Assembly: GCA_958296015.1 (NCBI GenBank)
Contig: CATQIH010000023.1
Location: 1 to 39,125, forward strand
Reading direction: 5' to 3'
Length of the DNA stretch: 39,125 nt
Source: Cyclobacteriaceae bacterium
Lineage (GTDB): Bacteria; Bacteroidota; Bacteroidia; Cytophagales; Cyclobacteriaceae
Each line of letters starts with the position of its first letter. Within the stretch, counting starts at the first letter, position 1. A model generated the notes under the pieces. That model did not search any database and had not been told where the DNA came from. It saw nothing but the letters and a program-made list of their open reading frames with translations. Both the position numbers and the translations under genes were made by a program. This document shows positions 1 to 9,189 of this stretch, one piece after another.

Positions 1-1296
1 GCAGCCGACTGTGATACGGCGGCCCAATTGCTGGAAGGTAAAGCCCTGGCGGCAGGACGGGCGACCAAAGCTGCGGCACTGGCATTAAAATCCCGTATAT
101 ATATTTACGCAGCCAGCGACCTACGCGATATTCCTACGGCCAGTGCCAAGTCAGAAGTCATTGCTGCTTATGCCAGTCCGGAGGCGATTGGCTATGTCAG
201 TGGCGACAGAACAGCACGCTGGCAAATGGCCAAAGATGCAGCCAAAGCGGTGCTCGATGAACCTGGCTATGGGTACATGCTCGACCTGGCCGCTCCTGCC
301 ACCTCCGAAGAAGGAACGACCAACTATATGAATATTTCACTGTCCATGAATGGTGGGGAAACAGACCTGATCTTTGGTCGTTACTTCATCAATGCCAAAC
401 AGGAAGCCGGAGGACAGCTAGGCTTGTTTAACGGCCCCAATGGTTACCACAACTGGGCAGGTAATACCCCCATACAAAACATGGTAGACGACTACGAGAT
501 GATGGACGGCACTGCCTTCGACTGGAACAATACGGAACAAGCTGCTATGCCCTACACCAACCGCGACCCGCGCTTCTACGCCAGCGTCCTCTACGACGGT
601 GCCGGATGGAAGCCCCGTACACCCGATGTAGCTGCCAAAGACCCCTACGATGAGATACAGACCGGTCAGTATGAACTCATGCAGGATGGTTCGAAAGTGA
701 ACTACTTTGGCCTGGATACCCGCCAGAGTACCGTAGAAGACTGGAACGGTTCGCGCACCGGCTACTACATGCGTAAGTTCATCAACCCTGATCCTGCCAT
801 TGTAGACCAAAATACTTATCAGGAGGTGCCCTGGCCGGTGCTGCGCTATACCGAGGCAGTCTTTAACTATGCTGAAGCTTGTATAGAACTCGGGCAGGAC
901 GATGAGGCTAAAGCCTGGCTCAACAAGATACGCTACCGTGCCGGAATGCCAGCCATCACCGAAACGGGCGATGCGCTGCGGCAGAAATATCGCAACGAGC
1001 GCCGCGTGGAAATGATGTACGAAGAACAACGCTACCATGATGCCCGCCGCTGGATGATTGCACCCAGTACATTGGGCCAGAAAGCAGGCATCATCAGCAT
1101 CATCGGCACTTTCAAACCCGGACAATCAGCAGATTTATACCGCTACGATCCGAGTGTTTATAACTACGAATATAAGCCGCTCACGATCGATCCGGGTATA
1201 GAAAACAGGTTGTGGTTGGATAAAATGTATTATCTGCCTATTTCCAGGGATGAGATTAACCGGAACGAAAAACTGGTGCAGAATCCTGGTTATTGA
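1..1296 (+). CDS. SusD/RagB-family outer-membrane glycan-binding lipoprotein, C-terminal part (5' end outside window)
   Basis: The reading frame is open from the first base, so the gene starts before the window; the in-frame TTG at 28 is not a real start. The visible 431 codons carry SusD-family hallmarks: an early stretch reading GRATKAAALALKSRIYIYAA (the helical TPR region) and, near the end, LRYTEAVFNYAEACIELGQ followed by WLNKIRYRAGMP, and a C-terminal YYLPISRDEINRN. In the family, SusD is a surface lipoprotein that caps a SusC TonB-dependent transporter and delivers oligosaccharides or other nutrients to it. The partner susC would be expected just upstream, outside the window. A 24-bp palindrome follows the stop, then an FG-GAP/UnbV gene on the same strand. 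The ligand cannot be deduced. The family call is secure. Confidence 0.95.
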   Translation, partial: AADCDTAAQLLEGKALAAGRATKAAALALKSRIYIYAASDLRDIPTASAKSEVIAAYASPEAIGYVSGDRTARWQMAKDAAKAVLDEPGYGYMLDLAAPATSEEGTTNYMNISLSMNGGETDLIFGRYFINAKQEAGGQLGLFNGPNGYHNWAGNTPIQNMVDDYEMMDGTAFDWNNTEQAAMPYTNRDPRFYASVLYDGAGWKPRTPDVAAKDPYDEIQTGQYELMQDGSKVNYFGLDTRQSTVEDWNGSRTGYYMRKFINPDPAIVDQNTYQEVPWPVLRYTEAVFNYAEACIELGQDDEAKAWLNKIRYRAGMPAITETGDALRQKYRNERRVEMMYEEQRYHDARRWMIAPSTLGQKAGIISIIGTFKPGQSADLYRYDPSVYNYEYKPLTIDPGIENRLWLDKMYYLPISRDEINRNEKLVQNPGY

Positions 1297-1318
1297 TCAT
1301 TGATGAATGCCATATTGT

Positions 1319-1342
1319 GGAGGCGCGATGCATCGCGTCTCC
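1319..1342. repeat. 24-bp near-perfect palindrome in the intergenic region
   Basis: Arms GGAGGCGCGATG and CATCGCGTCTCC are directly abutting and differ at one position. It lies 22 bp after the SusD stop, with no T-run, so it looks more like a dispersed palindromic (REP-like) element than a canonical terminator. No second copy was noticed in this window. Confidence 0.6.
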
Positions 1343-1435
1343 ATAACAAAAATCTCTCCTATTTGCTATCATACTTTTGTATATTACAAGCCACAAATAC
1401 TTTAATGTCTGGAAAAACTGAATGATCTATTGCGT

Positions 1436-4400
1436 ATGTTACCGGCTGTTTTCCGATTTACCTTTATACTAATCCTTTGCATCAGCTGCGGACAAAAGGA
1501 ACAGACCGTCCCTGCTGCTACTCCTACCGCTCCTGCTCAGCCTCCATTATTTACATCGCTATCTGCCCGGCAAACCCATGTGGATTTTAACAACCAACTG
1601 ACAGAGGGCCTGAACACTAACGTGATGGCTTACGAATATTTTTACAACGGTGGCGGCGTAGCCATTGGCGATGTGAATGGCGATGGCTGGGAAGATATAT
1701 ATTTTACCGGAAACATGGTGCCCAACCGGCTGTATCTCAACCTGGGTGCCCAGCCTGGTAAGGTTATGCAGTTTCAGGACGTTACAGCCGCCGCGGGTGT
1801 GGCTGGCAGGAATACGCCCTGGGCTACCGGTGTCACGATGGCCGATGTGAACGGGGATAACCTGCTGGATATTTATGTGTGCTACTCGGGCAACGTGCGC
1901 CCGGAAAACCGCACCAACCAGTTATTCATCAACCAGGGACCAGATTCGCTGGGCATACCACACTTCACCGAGGAAGCGGCTGCGTATGGATTAGCCAGTG
2001 AGGCCACCAGCACACAGGCTTTCTTCTTTGACTATGACCGGGATGGCGACCTGGACATGTTTCTGCTCAACCACAGCCCTGTGCCGCTCCCCGTACTGGA
2101 TGAAGCCAGCACCGCCGAGGCGATCAGCAAAGAACATACGACCAGCGGTGTTAGGCTGTTTAGAAACGACCTGAAAAACGGCAAACCCTTTTATACAGAC
2201 ATCACCCGCAAGGCAGGCATCAGCAGTTCTGCCCTTACCTACGGACTAGGTGCCGGTATCGCTGACATCAATGGCGACCAATGGCCGGACATTTATATCT
2301 CAAACGATTATGCCATTCCTGACTATCTGTATATCAATAACCAAGACGGTACGTTTAGCAACCAGTTACAGTCGTATGTTGGGCATACCTCTCATTTCTC
2401 AATGGGAAACGATGTAGCTGATATCAATAACGATGGCTTGCCGGATATTTATACCCTGGATATGCTGCCGGAAGACAACATGCGGCAAAAGCTACTGTTT
2501 GCTCCCGACAATTACGAAAAGTTCAACCTCAATCGGAAACTTGGATTCCATTACCAGTACATGCGCAATATGCTCCAGGTTAACCAAGGAAACGGCACCT
2601 TCAGTGAGGTAGGACAAATGGCAGGCGTTGCCCATACCGACTGGAGCTGGGCACCGCTGCTGGCTGATTATGACAACGATGGCTGGAAAGACCTGTTTGT
2701 GACCAACGGCTTTGTACGCGATTTCACCAACATGGACTTTATGAAATACATGGGCGATTATTTGCGTAACCGCCAGGAAAGCCTGCTGCGCAAAGATGTG
2801 CTGGCCCTGGTACAACAGATGCCGTCTTCCAATGTGGTCAACTACCTCTTCAAAAACAACGGCGGCAGCCCGAATAGTGCCTATGCTTTCACCAATATGA
2901 GCCAGTCGTGGGGTATGCAATCACCTTCCAACAGCAACGGTGCCGCCTATGCCGACCTAGACCACGACGGCGACCTGGACCTGGTGGTCAATAATATCAA
3001 TCAACCAGCCTTTATTTTCAGCAACGAAACCAGCCAGCAGCTACATGAGCATTACTTACAGGTGAAGCTACAGGGCACAGGGCTAAATACCCAGGGAATC
3101 GGCGCAGAAATTACGCTGTTCCAGGATACTTTAAAGCAGTTGCTGACTCAAATGCCTGCCCGTGGCTACCAGTCCAGCGTATCTGCTGTGCTGCACTTTG
3201 GCTTGGGGCAAACCGATGCGATAGACTCGCTGCAAATTGTGTGGCCGGATGGAAAACAGCAGGTGCTCCGGCAAGTCAAAGCCGACCAGATGATCACTTT
3301 GAAACAAGACGATGCGAAAAAGGGTCGCAAAGCTCCTATAGACAGGCCGCTTTTTGAGCAAACCGGCTCACCGCTTGCCTTCGCTCACCAGCCAACGCCT
3401 GTCAATGATTTCAAACGGCAGCCACTGATGGTCAATCCTGTATCATTTTCTGGTCCCTGCCTGGTGAAGGGAGATGTAAACCATGATGGCATAGACGATC
3501 TGTATGCAGGAGGCGCAGCCGGGCAGTCCGGGCAACTTTACCTGGGACAGAAAAATAACCGGTTTGTGCAAAAAAGCAACCTTTCCTTTCAGCAGGATGA
3601 AGCCAGTGAAGATACGGATGCGTTGTTTTTTGATGCCAACCAGGATGGTTTTGTTGATCTGTATGTTTGCAGCGGCGGCTATGCGCAATTTATGCCCGAA
3701 GATGAGGTTTTGCAGGATCGCCTGTACCTCAACGATGGACAAGGAAACTTCACCAAATCTACCCAGGCACTGCCTGCCATGCTCACCAGCAGCAGTTGTG
3801 TGCGGGCTACGGACATCAACCAGGACGGATTTGCCGATCTGTTTGTAGGCGGCAGAGTGATTCCAGGCCAATATCCGGAGCCACCGGCCAGCTATATCCT
3901 GGTCAATGACGGGCATGGTAGTTTTGCAGACAAAACATCCGAAGTAGCCCCCGCCCTGAGCCACATCGGTATGGTAACCGATGCTGCCTGGGCCGACCTG
4001 AAGGATGATGGCAACCTAGAACTCGTGGTAGTGGGCGAGTGGATGCCCATCAGTATCTTTGGATTGCAGGAAGGTAAGCTGGCGGAAGTGACCGATCAGT
4101 ATTTTGATAAAAAATACAGCGGCTGGTGGAATAAGCTGCTGGTAGAAGACCTCAACAATGACAGTCTTCCCGACCTCATCATTGGCAATATGGGACGCAA
4201 TACCCAGTGCCATGCCACCGACCGGCAGCCTGCCGAACTGATTTACAAAGATTTTGATCACAACGGATCGATCGATCCTATCTTCACGTTTTATATCCAG
4301 GGCAAAAGCTACCCTGCCGTTACCCGCGACGAGTTGCTGGAGCAGATGACTGTGATGCGCAGCCGTTTCACAGATTATAAAAGCTACGCCAACGCCACGG

Positions 4401-4831
4401 TGGAAGACATCTTTACGCAGGAAGAACTCCAGGATGCCCGGCATCTTAAAGCCAACGAACTCAATACTATGTACTTCACCAGCACTGGCAAAGGCAAGTT
4501 GCAGGAGCAAACCTTGCCCAGGGAAGTACAATCGTCACCCGTTTTCACCATTACGCCACTGGACTATAACCAGGATGGGTACAAGGATTTGCTGCTTTGT
4601 GGGAACATATCGCAGGCCAGGTTACGTTTTGGTAAGAATGATGCCAACTATGGGCAGTTGCTGAAAGGTGATGCAAACGGGAAATTTACCTATGTGCCTC
4701 AACGGCTGTCAGGATTTACGTTGAAAGGAGATGTGCGCAGTGTGGTGGCAATAGATAATATATTACTATTTGGCATCAACCAGCAAAAGACAGAAGCTTA
4801 TCGCCTTCGTGACAAGTCAACTATATTTTGA
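1436..4831 (+). CDS. FG-GAP/VCBS repeat lipoprotein with ASPIC/UnbV domain (CRTAC1-like)
   Basis: About 1131 residues. I chose the ATG at 1436; a TTG two codons earlier is also possible. The N-terminus MLPAVFRFTFILILCISCGQ is a lipoprotein signal with lipobox Cys. The rest is a series of FG-GAP/VCBS beta-propeller blades with Ca-binding-like loops (GDVNGDGWEDIYFTGN, DYDRDGDLDMFLLNH, DINGDQWPDIYISND, DYDNDGWKDLFVTNG, DLDHDGDLDLVVNNI). An ASPIC/UnbV domain near residues 540-630 (LQGTGLNTQGIGAEITLF, then FGLGQTDAIDSLQIVWPDG) is followed by a second propeller. Such proteins are common beside SusC/SusD pairs in Bacteroidota, where they are presumed surface binding or adhesive proteins; the biochemical role is not established. 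It shares strand and export with its neighbours and may be co-transcribed with susD. Confidence 0.93.
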   Translation: MLPAVFRFTFILILCISCGQKEQTVPAATPTAPAQPPLFTSLSARQTHVDFNNQLTEGLNTNVMAYEYFYNGGGVAIGDVNGDGWEDIYFTGNMVPNRLYLNLGAQPGKVMQFQDVTAAAGVAGRNTPWATGVTMADVNGDNLLDIYVCYSGNVRPENRTNQLFINQGPDSLGIPHFTEEAAAYGLASEATSTQAFFFDYDRDGDLDMFLLNHSPVPLPVLDEASTAEAISKEHTTSGVRLFRNDLKNGKPFYTDITRKAGISSSALTYGLGAGIADINGDQWPDIYISNDYAIPDYLYINNQDGTFSNQLQSYVGHTSHFSMGNDVADINNDGLPDIYTLDMLPEDNMRQKLLFAPDNYEKFNLNRKLGFHYQYMRNMLQVNQGNGTFSEVGQMAGVAHTDWSWAPLLADYDNDGWKDLFVTNGFVRDFTNMDFMKYMGDYLRNRQESLLRKDVLALVQQMPSSNVVNYLFKNNGGSPNSAYAFTNMSQSWGMQSPSNSNGAAYADLDHDGDLDLVVNNINQPAFIFSNETSQQLHEHYLQVKLQGTGLNTQGIGAEITLFQDTLKQLLTQMPARGYQSSVSAVLHFGLGQTDAIDSLQIVWPDGKQQVLRQVKADQMITLKQDDAKKGRKAPIDRPLFEQTGSPLAFAHQPTPVNDFKRQPLMVNPVSFSGPCLVKGDVNHDGIDDLYAGGAAGQSGQLYLGQKNNRFVQKSNLSFQQDEASEDTDALFFDANQDGFVDLYVCSGGYAQFMPEDEVLQDRLYLNDGQGNFTKSTQALPAMLTSSSCVRATDINQDGFADLFVGGRVIPGQYPEPPASYILVNDGHGSFADKTSEVAPALSHIGMVTDAAWADLKDDGNLELVVVGEWMPISIFGLQEGKLAEVTDQYFDKKYSGWWNKLLVEDLNNDSLPDLIIGNMGRNTQCHATDRQPAELIYKDFDHNGSIDPIFTFYIQGKSYPAVTRDELLEQMTVMRSRFTDYKSYANATVEDIFTQEELQDARHLKANELNTMYFTSTGKGKLQEQTLPREVQSSPVFTITPLDYNQDGYKDLLLCGNISQARLRFGKNDANYGQLLKGDANGKFTYVPQRLSGFTLKGDVRSVVAIDNILLFGINQQKTEAYRLRDKSTIF

Positions 4832-4979
4832 ACGATGGTATTTGCGACATTTGTACAACTGGTTTTAAGATATGCCACCTTTGGCAGGTTGTATAAAACT
4901 ACTACAAAAGAGTTATAAACTGGAACATCTGGCAGACAAGTACTTCAGAGAAGAAAACAACAAATTAAATTATAAAACA

Positions 4980-5219
4980 ATGGATGAGAATAAGGAGAAC
5001 CGGGGCGACGGTCGCTGGTATGACGAAATGTTACAAATACTGGCAGAAGATATTCGTGAAACCAAAGTGCTGGTGAAAGAAACCAGAGAAATGACCTTAG
5101 AAACAAGGCGTGTTGCTAATGAGGCAGAGAAAACATCCAAGGCTGCATGGGAATTAGTCGTCATGACACGCAATGACTTGATGCGTCCCTGGTGGAAAAA
5201 GCTTTTTAACGTCCAATAA
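4980..5219 (+). CDS. Small charged, probably coiled-coil protein of unknown function
   Basis: 79 residues from the ATG at 4980, which is preceded by an A-rich leader (ttataaaaca) typical of the phylum. An in-frame ATG at 4872 would give 115 residues but a less protein-like N-terminus. The sequence (MDENKENRGDGRWYDEMLQI, then heptad-like stretches rich in E, T, K and V) suggests an amphipathic helix ending in RPWWKKLFNVQ. There is no signal peptide, so it is unlike the exported genes on each side. It lies 149 bp after the FG-GAP gene and 47 bp before the haloperoxidase-like gene. No family recognised; a real gene is likely but not certain. Confidence 0.6.
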   Translation: MDENKENRGDGRWYDEMLQILAEDIRETKVLVKETREMTLETRRVANEAEKTSKAAWELVVMTRNDLMRPWWKKLFNVQ

Positions 5220-5266
5220 ATACTGCACTTGCGCATGTAGAACACAATGCATAATTTGTAAAAGCC

Positions 5267-6613
5267 ATGAGAGACTTTATATATGTATTAATTGGATTTG
5301 TCGGTTTGTTCCTGCTGGGATGCAAAGAAGAAACACCTTCTGAATTGGGCAACAATGATATTGAAAAGGTGCTACAGCATGTAACACAAACGATGGTGCA
5401 TGACGTGACCAACCCGCCGTTGGCCGCCCGGTTTTTTGCCTACATCAACCTGGCAGGCGATGCCGTACTAGCCAGTCAGGACAGTAGCTACGCGGGTATG
5501 CAAGGTATACTGAACGAATATTCCGCGTTGAGTGCACCTAAGGTACAGTTGCAAAATGTGCAAATGACCGCATTGCTTGCCATGATAGCAACTGCTCAAA
5601 AGATACAACCTTCCGGCTACATGATGGAAGCCTTTGAACAACAGTTCCTGGACTCATGCAGGCAGTTGGGCTATCGTGAAGAAACGCTGCAACAAGCGCA
5701 GCAGTACGCCGGGCAGATCAGCGAGCAGATACTGGCTTATGCCAAAGCAGATCATTATCAGAAAACCACCAACTACCCAAAATATACCCCCAAAGAAACA
5801 GCTGGACACTGGTATCCTACTCCACCGGCGTATTTTGCCGCCGTAGAACCCTACTTCAATACCATTCGTCCTTTCACCATAGATTCTGCCAGTCAGTTTA
5901 AGCCTGCCCCTCCGGCTCCGTTCAGTGAGGACAAAGATTCTCCTTACTTCAAGCTACTGCGCGAAGTGTACGATGAAGTACAGCACCTGCCCAACGACCA
6001 CCGCACCATTGCCTCTTTCTGGGATTGCAACCCTTTTGCGATGGCAGACCGGGGGCACCTGATGATCGGACTGAAAAAGATTTCTCCCGGTGCACACTGG
6101 ATGGGCATCACCAGCATCGCCTGCCGAAAAGCTAACAGGGATTTTGCTACTTCCATGAGAATACATACGGTTGTATCCGTAGGTATGATGGATGCTTTTC
6201 TTTCCTGCTGGGATGAAAAGTACCGCAGCAACCGTATCAGACCGGAGACAGCCATCCGCAAATATATTGACCCCAGTTGGGAACCACTGTTGCAAACGCC
6301 TCCTTTTCCCGAATATCCCAGCGGGCACTCCACCGTTTCGGCAGCCTGTGCTACTATCCTTACGCATTTCTTCGGAGATGATTTTGCTTTCACCGATGAT
6401 GTGGAAGTTCCGTATGGCATACCGTCAAAAGACTTTCCCTCTTTCATGGTAGCGGCCAAGGAAGCAGCCATCTCCAGACTATATGGAGGCATTCACTACC
6501 GGGATGCCAACGAAAATGGCATACAACAAGGGCTTGAAGTTGGGCAGTGGGTGGTTGACAAGGTAGATCAAACAGCCTTGCAACCTTTGGCAAGCAGCAC
6601 ACAAATACGCTGA
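5267..6613 (+). CDS. Vanadium-dependent haloperoxidase/PAP2-superfamily lipoprotein
   Basis: 448 residues. The N-terminus MRDFIYVLIGFVGLFLLGCK has a lipobox Cys at 19. The C-terminal half contains all three motifs of the vanadium haloperoxidase/acid phosphatase (PAP2) active site: K318-x6-R325-P326 (KYRSNRIRP), P351-S352-G353-H354 (YPSGHSTVS), and R404-x5-H410 followed by D413 (SRLYGGIHYRDAN). In the family these residues bind vanadate or a phosphate ester, and His is the nucleophile or axial ligand. All core residues are present, so the protein is probably active, but sequence alone cannot separate halide oxidation from phosphatase activity. The length and two-domain form match Bacteroidota proteins annotated as vanadium-dependent haloperoxidase. 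The position between FG-GAP/UnbV and SUMF1-like genes suggests a common exported pathway. Confidence 0.88.
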   Translation: MRDFIYVLIGFVGLFLLGCKEETPSELGNNDIEKVLQHVTQTMVHDVTNPPLAARFFAYINLAGDAVLASQDSSYAGMQGILNEYSALSAPKVQLQNVQMTALLAMIATAQKIQPSGYMMEAFEQQFLDSCRQLGYREETLQQAQQYAGQISEQILAYAKADHYQKTTNYPKYTPKETAGHWYPTPPAYFAAVEPYFNTIRPFTIDSASQFKPAPPAPFSEDKDSPYFKLLREVYDEVQHLPNDHRTIASFWDCNPFAMADRGHLMIGLKKISPGAHWMGITSIACRKANRDFATSMRIHTVVSVGMMDAFLSCWDEKYRSNRIRPETAIRKYIDPSWEPLLQTPPFPEYPSGHSTVSAACATILTHFFGDDFAFTDDVEVPYGIPSKDFPSFMVAAKEAAISRLYGGIHYRDANENGIQQGLEVGQWVVDKVDQTALQPLASSTQIR

Positions 6614-6636
6614 AAGTTGGTTGTTTTGGGTTGTTA

Positions 6637-7776
6637 ATGACCGATGAATCTATTAAATTGTCCGAAAATCTAATACTACACGCACACATGCACAACCTGA
6701 TGTACCTAAAATACCTGTGCCGCCGTTTTTTGCATAGGATCATCACTTTTTATCATTCCATTCACACTTTCAACAAAGCACTTACCCTGCTAGGTGTACT
6801 TTTGTTGCTGCTGCAAAGTTTCACCTTCAACCACACTCCATTGTCAGGTGATCAGCCTTTTGACAAGTATACGGATAAGATTCCTGGTACCGAGATCACC
6901 TTCGACATGGTGCCCATCAAGGGGGGCACCTTCATGATGGGAAGTCCTGAAAGCAAACAGCACATGGACGACGAAGGTCCGCAGGCAGAAGTAACTGTAG
7001 ACCCTTTCTGGATGGCCAGCCACGAAACTACCTGGGATATGTATGAAGTATTTGCTTTTCAGGAACTGGAGAAACGACTGGCCGGTGATGCTGGAGGGCT
7101 GGAAGCAGCCAATATTCCTAGTGTAGATGCCGTAAGCCGACCTACACCTCCCTACCTGGATATGAGCTTTGGGATGGGCAAATATGGCTATCCTGCCATC
7201 TGCATGACCCAATATTCGGCTACGCAATTTTGCAAGTGGCTGTCTGCCAAGACAGGCAACTTCTACCGGTTGCCCACTGAAGCCGAATGGGAATATGCCT
7301 GCCGTGCCGGTACCACCACCGCTTATTCCTGGGGCGACGATCCTGATCAAATAGCAGAGTACGCCTGGTACTACGACAATACCAACGGAGGTTATGAGAA
7401 AGTAGGCACCAAAAAGCCTAACCCCTGGGGGCTGTACGACATGCACGGCAACGTATCGGAATGGACCATGGACCAGTACAATCCTGCCTTTTATACCGGA
7501 CTGAAAGCCGATGCTATCAACCCGTGGAACAAACCAACCGTACTCTATCCACGGACGGTACGGGGTGGCTCTTTCGAAGACGATCCTGAAACGCTGCGCT
7601 CAGCAGCCCGTATACCTTCCAAACCACAGTGGAAACAGATGGACCCGCAGATTCCTAAGAGCCGCTGGTGGCATACCAACGCCCGGTTTGTCGGTTTTAG
7701 AATCATCCGTCCGGAGAAAAAACCTTCTCAAGAAGAAATGGAGCAATACTGGCTCGAACCTATCGAAGATTTATAA
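6637..7776 (+). CDS. SUMF1/FGE-fold protein, exported or membrane-anchored
   Basis: About 380 residues. Candidate starts are ATG 6637, 6688 and 6700; a TTG at 6631 is also in frame. A hydrophobic segment (ALTLLGVLLLLLQSFTFNH) near residues 47-66 acts as signal or anchor. The formylglycine-generating-enzyme fold follows: GGTFMMGSPES at the start, YRLPTEAEWEYACRAGTTTA, NPWGLYDMHGNVSEWT, RTVRGGSFEDDPETLRSAAR and VGFRIIRP at the end. Authentic FGE has two catalytic cysteines just after the RGGS motif; here that stretch has none, so sulfatase activation is unlikely. In the family such cysteine-less members are of unknown or varied function. No sulfatase gene is visible nearby. It follows the haloperoxidase-like gene by about 23 bp, suggesting co-transcription. 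Confidence 0.88.
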   Translation: MTDESIKLSENLILHAHMHNLMYLKYLCRRFLHRIITFYHSIHTFNKALTLLGVLLLLLQSFTFNHTPLSGDQPFDKYTDKIPGTEITFDMVPIKGGTFMMGSPESKQHMDDEGPQAEVTVDPFWMASHETTWDMYEVFAFQELEKRLAGDAGGLEAANIPSVDAVSRPTPPYLDMSFGMGKYGYPAICMTQYSATQFCKWLSAKTGNFYRLPTEAEWEYACRAGTTTAYSWGDDPDQIAEYAWYYDNTNGGYEKVGTKKPNPWGLYDMHGNVSEWTMDQYNPAFYTGLKADAINPWNKPTVLYPRTVRGGSFEDDPETLRSAARIPSKPQWKQMDPQIPKSRWWHTNARFVGFRIIRPEKKPSQEEMEQYWLEPIEDL

Positions 7777-7863
7777 TAAAGCTGGCAGACGGAAGCTGGA
7801 AGTTTTTTTTAGATTTCTAACTACGGTCTGTTAACATTCATCAACAACTTAAACAATAAACAC

Positions 7864-9189
7864 ATGCATCAAAAAGACCAATTGAATCTGATTAACCGGC
7901 GAACATTCGTCAGAAATTCGGCTGCTGCTACCGCGGGTGGCCTATTACTAAGCCAGCTACCGGCAGGAGCCAGTGCGTACGTGGCTGGGAGCGATACCAT
8001 CAAAGTGGCCCTGATTGGCTGTGGAGGACGCGGTACGGGAGCTGCCAACCAGGCATTGAGCGTCAAGCAAAATGTGAAACTGGTCGCCATGGCCGATGCT
8101 TTTCGCGACCGACTGGATGAGAGCTATGAGAATCTGATGAAAATGCACGGGCCATCAAAAAAGGTAGATGTGCCTGAAAAGAACAAGTTTGTAGGCTTTG
8201 ATGGGTACAAACAAGCCATTGCCCTGGCAGATGTCGTTATTCTGACCACACCTCCCGGTTTTCGTCCTATCCACTTTGAAGAGGCAGTCAATGCCGGTAA
8301 GCATATCTTTATGGAAAAGCCGGTAGCCACCGATGCACCAGGCATCAGAAAAGTGCTGGAAGTAGCAGAAAAAGCCAAGCAGAAAAATCTCAATGTGGTG
8401 GTCGGCTTGCAGCGGCATTACCAGCCCAGCTATATCGAGATGATCAAACGTATTCACAACGGAGACATTGGCGATATTGTAGGAGGCCAGGTGTATTGGG
8501 ATAGCAGCGGCGTATGGGAGCATCCGCGTGAAGCAGGGCAAACTGAGATGGAATACCAGATGCGCAACTGGTACTATTTTACCTGGCTTTGCGGCGACCA
8601 TATTGTGGAGCAGCATATTCATAATATTGACGTGGCCAACTGGGTGAAAAAGGGCTTTCCTGTTAAAGTGCAGGGCATGGGAGGGCGGCAGGTACGCACC
8701 GGGCCTGAGCATGGACAGATATTCGATCACCATTTTGTAGAATATCATTACGAAGATGGCACCATCATCAACAGTCAGTGCCGCCAGATAGAAGGCTGTA
8801 TGAACAGAGTAGCAGAAAGCTTTGTCGGAACTAAAGGCAAAGCCTCTACCGACAACCGGATGCAGCTCACCGACCTGAACGGTAAGAACTTATGGACGTA
8901 CCGCGACAAAAACGAGCCTGACCCGTACCAGGTTGAACACGATCGTTTGTTTCAGTCAATTGCTGATGGCAAAGTGATCAACGATGGTGAACTGGGAGCA
9001 AAAAGTACGATGAGTGCCATTATGGGCCGCATGGCTACTTATTCAGGCAAGGAAATATCGTGGGATGAAGCCATGAACTCTGAAATCAGCCTAATGCCCA
9101 CTACTTATTCTTTTGATGCCGATCCACCCGTGATGCCAGAAAACGGGCATTATCCGGTGCCGGTTCCCGGTAAAACGAAAGTTGTTTGA
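7864..9189 (+). CDS. Tat-exported Gfo/Idh/MocA-family NAD(P)-dependent oxidoreductase
   Basis: 441 residues starting at ATG 7864. The N-terminus has a twin-arginine signal (NRRTFVRNSAAATAGGLLLS) ending near ASAY. The Rossmann motif VALIGCGGRGTGAA follows at about residue 48, then the family lysine in HIFMEKPVATD near residue 150. GDHIVEQHIHNIDVANW near residue 248 holds the histidine/aspartate region of the C-terminal substrate domain. Family members oxidise, reduce or epimerise sugars and inositols; Tat-exported ones carry tightly bound cofactor into the periplasm. The substrate is not deducible. It ends the plus-strand run that begins with SusD and is followed by a repeat-containing intergenic region. 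Confidence 0.92.
   Translation: MHQKDQLNLINRRTFVRNSAAATAGGLLLSQLPAGASAYVAGSDTIKVALIGCGGRGTGAANQALSVKQNVKLVAMADAFRDRLDESYENLMKMHGPSKKVDVPEKNKFVGFDGYKQAIALADVVILTTPPGFRPIHFEEAVNAGKHIFMEKPVATDAPGIRKVLEVAEKAKQKNLNVVVGLQRHYQPSYIEMIKRIHNGDIGDIVGGQVYWDSSGVWEHPREAGQTEMEYQMRNWYYFTWLCGDHIVEQHIHNIDVANWVKKGFPVKVQGMGGRQVRTGPEHGQIFDHHFVEYHYEDGTIINSQCRQIEGCMNRVAESFVGTKGKASTDNRMQLTDLNGKNLWTYRDKNEPDPYQVEHDRLFQSIADGKVINDGELGAKSTMSAIMGRMATYSGKEISWDEAMNSEISLMPTTYSFDADPPVMPENGHYPVPVPGKTKVV

Noticed and set aside
418-1125. 235-residue minus-strand ORF
   Set aside because: Antisense shadow of the SusD gene; the composition follows the codons of the sense gene.
6637-7776. Sulfatase-activating formylglycine-generating enzyme
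   Set aside because: The catalytic cysteines are absent and no sulfatase gene is in the window.
8155-8748. 197-residue minus-strand ORF
   Set aside because: Antisense shadow of the well-supported Gfo/Idh/MocA gene.
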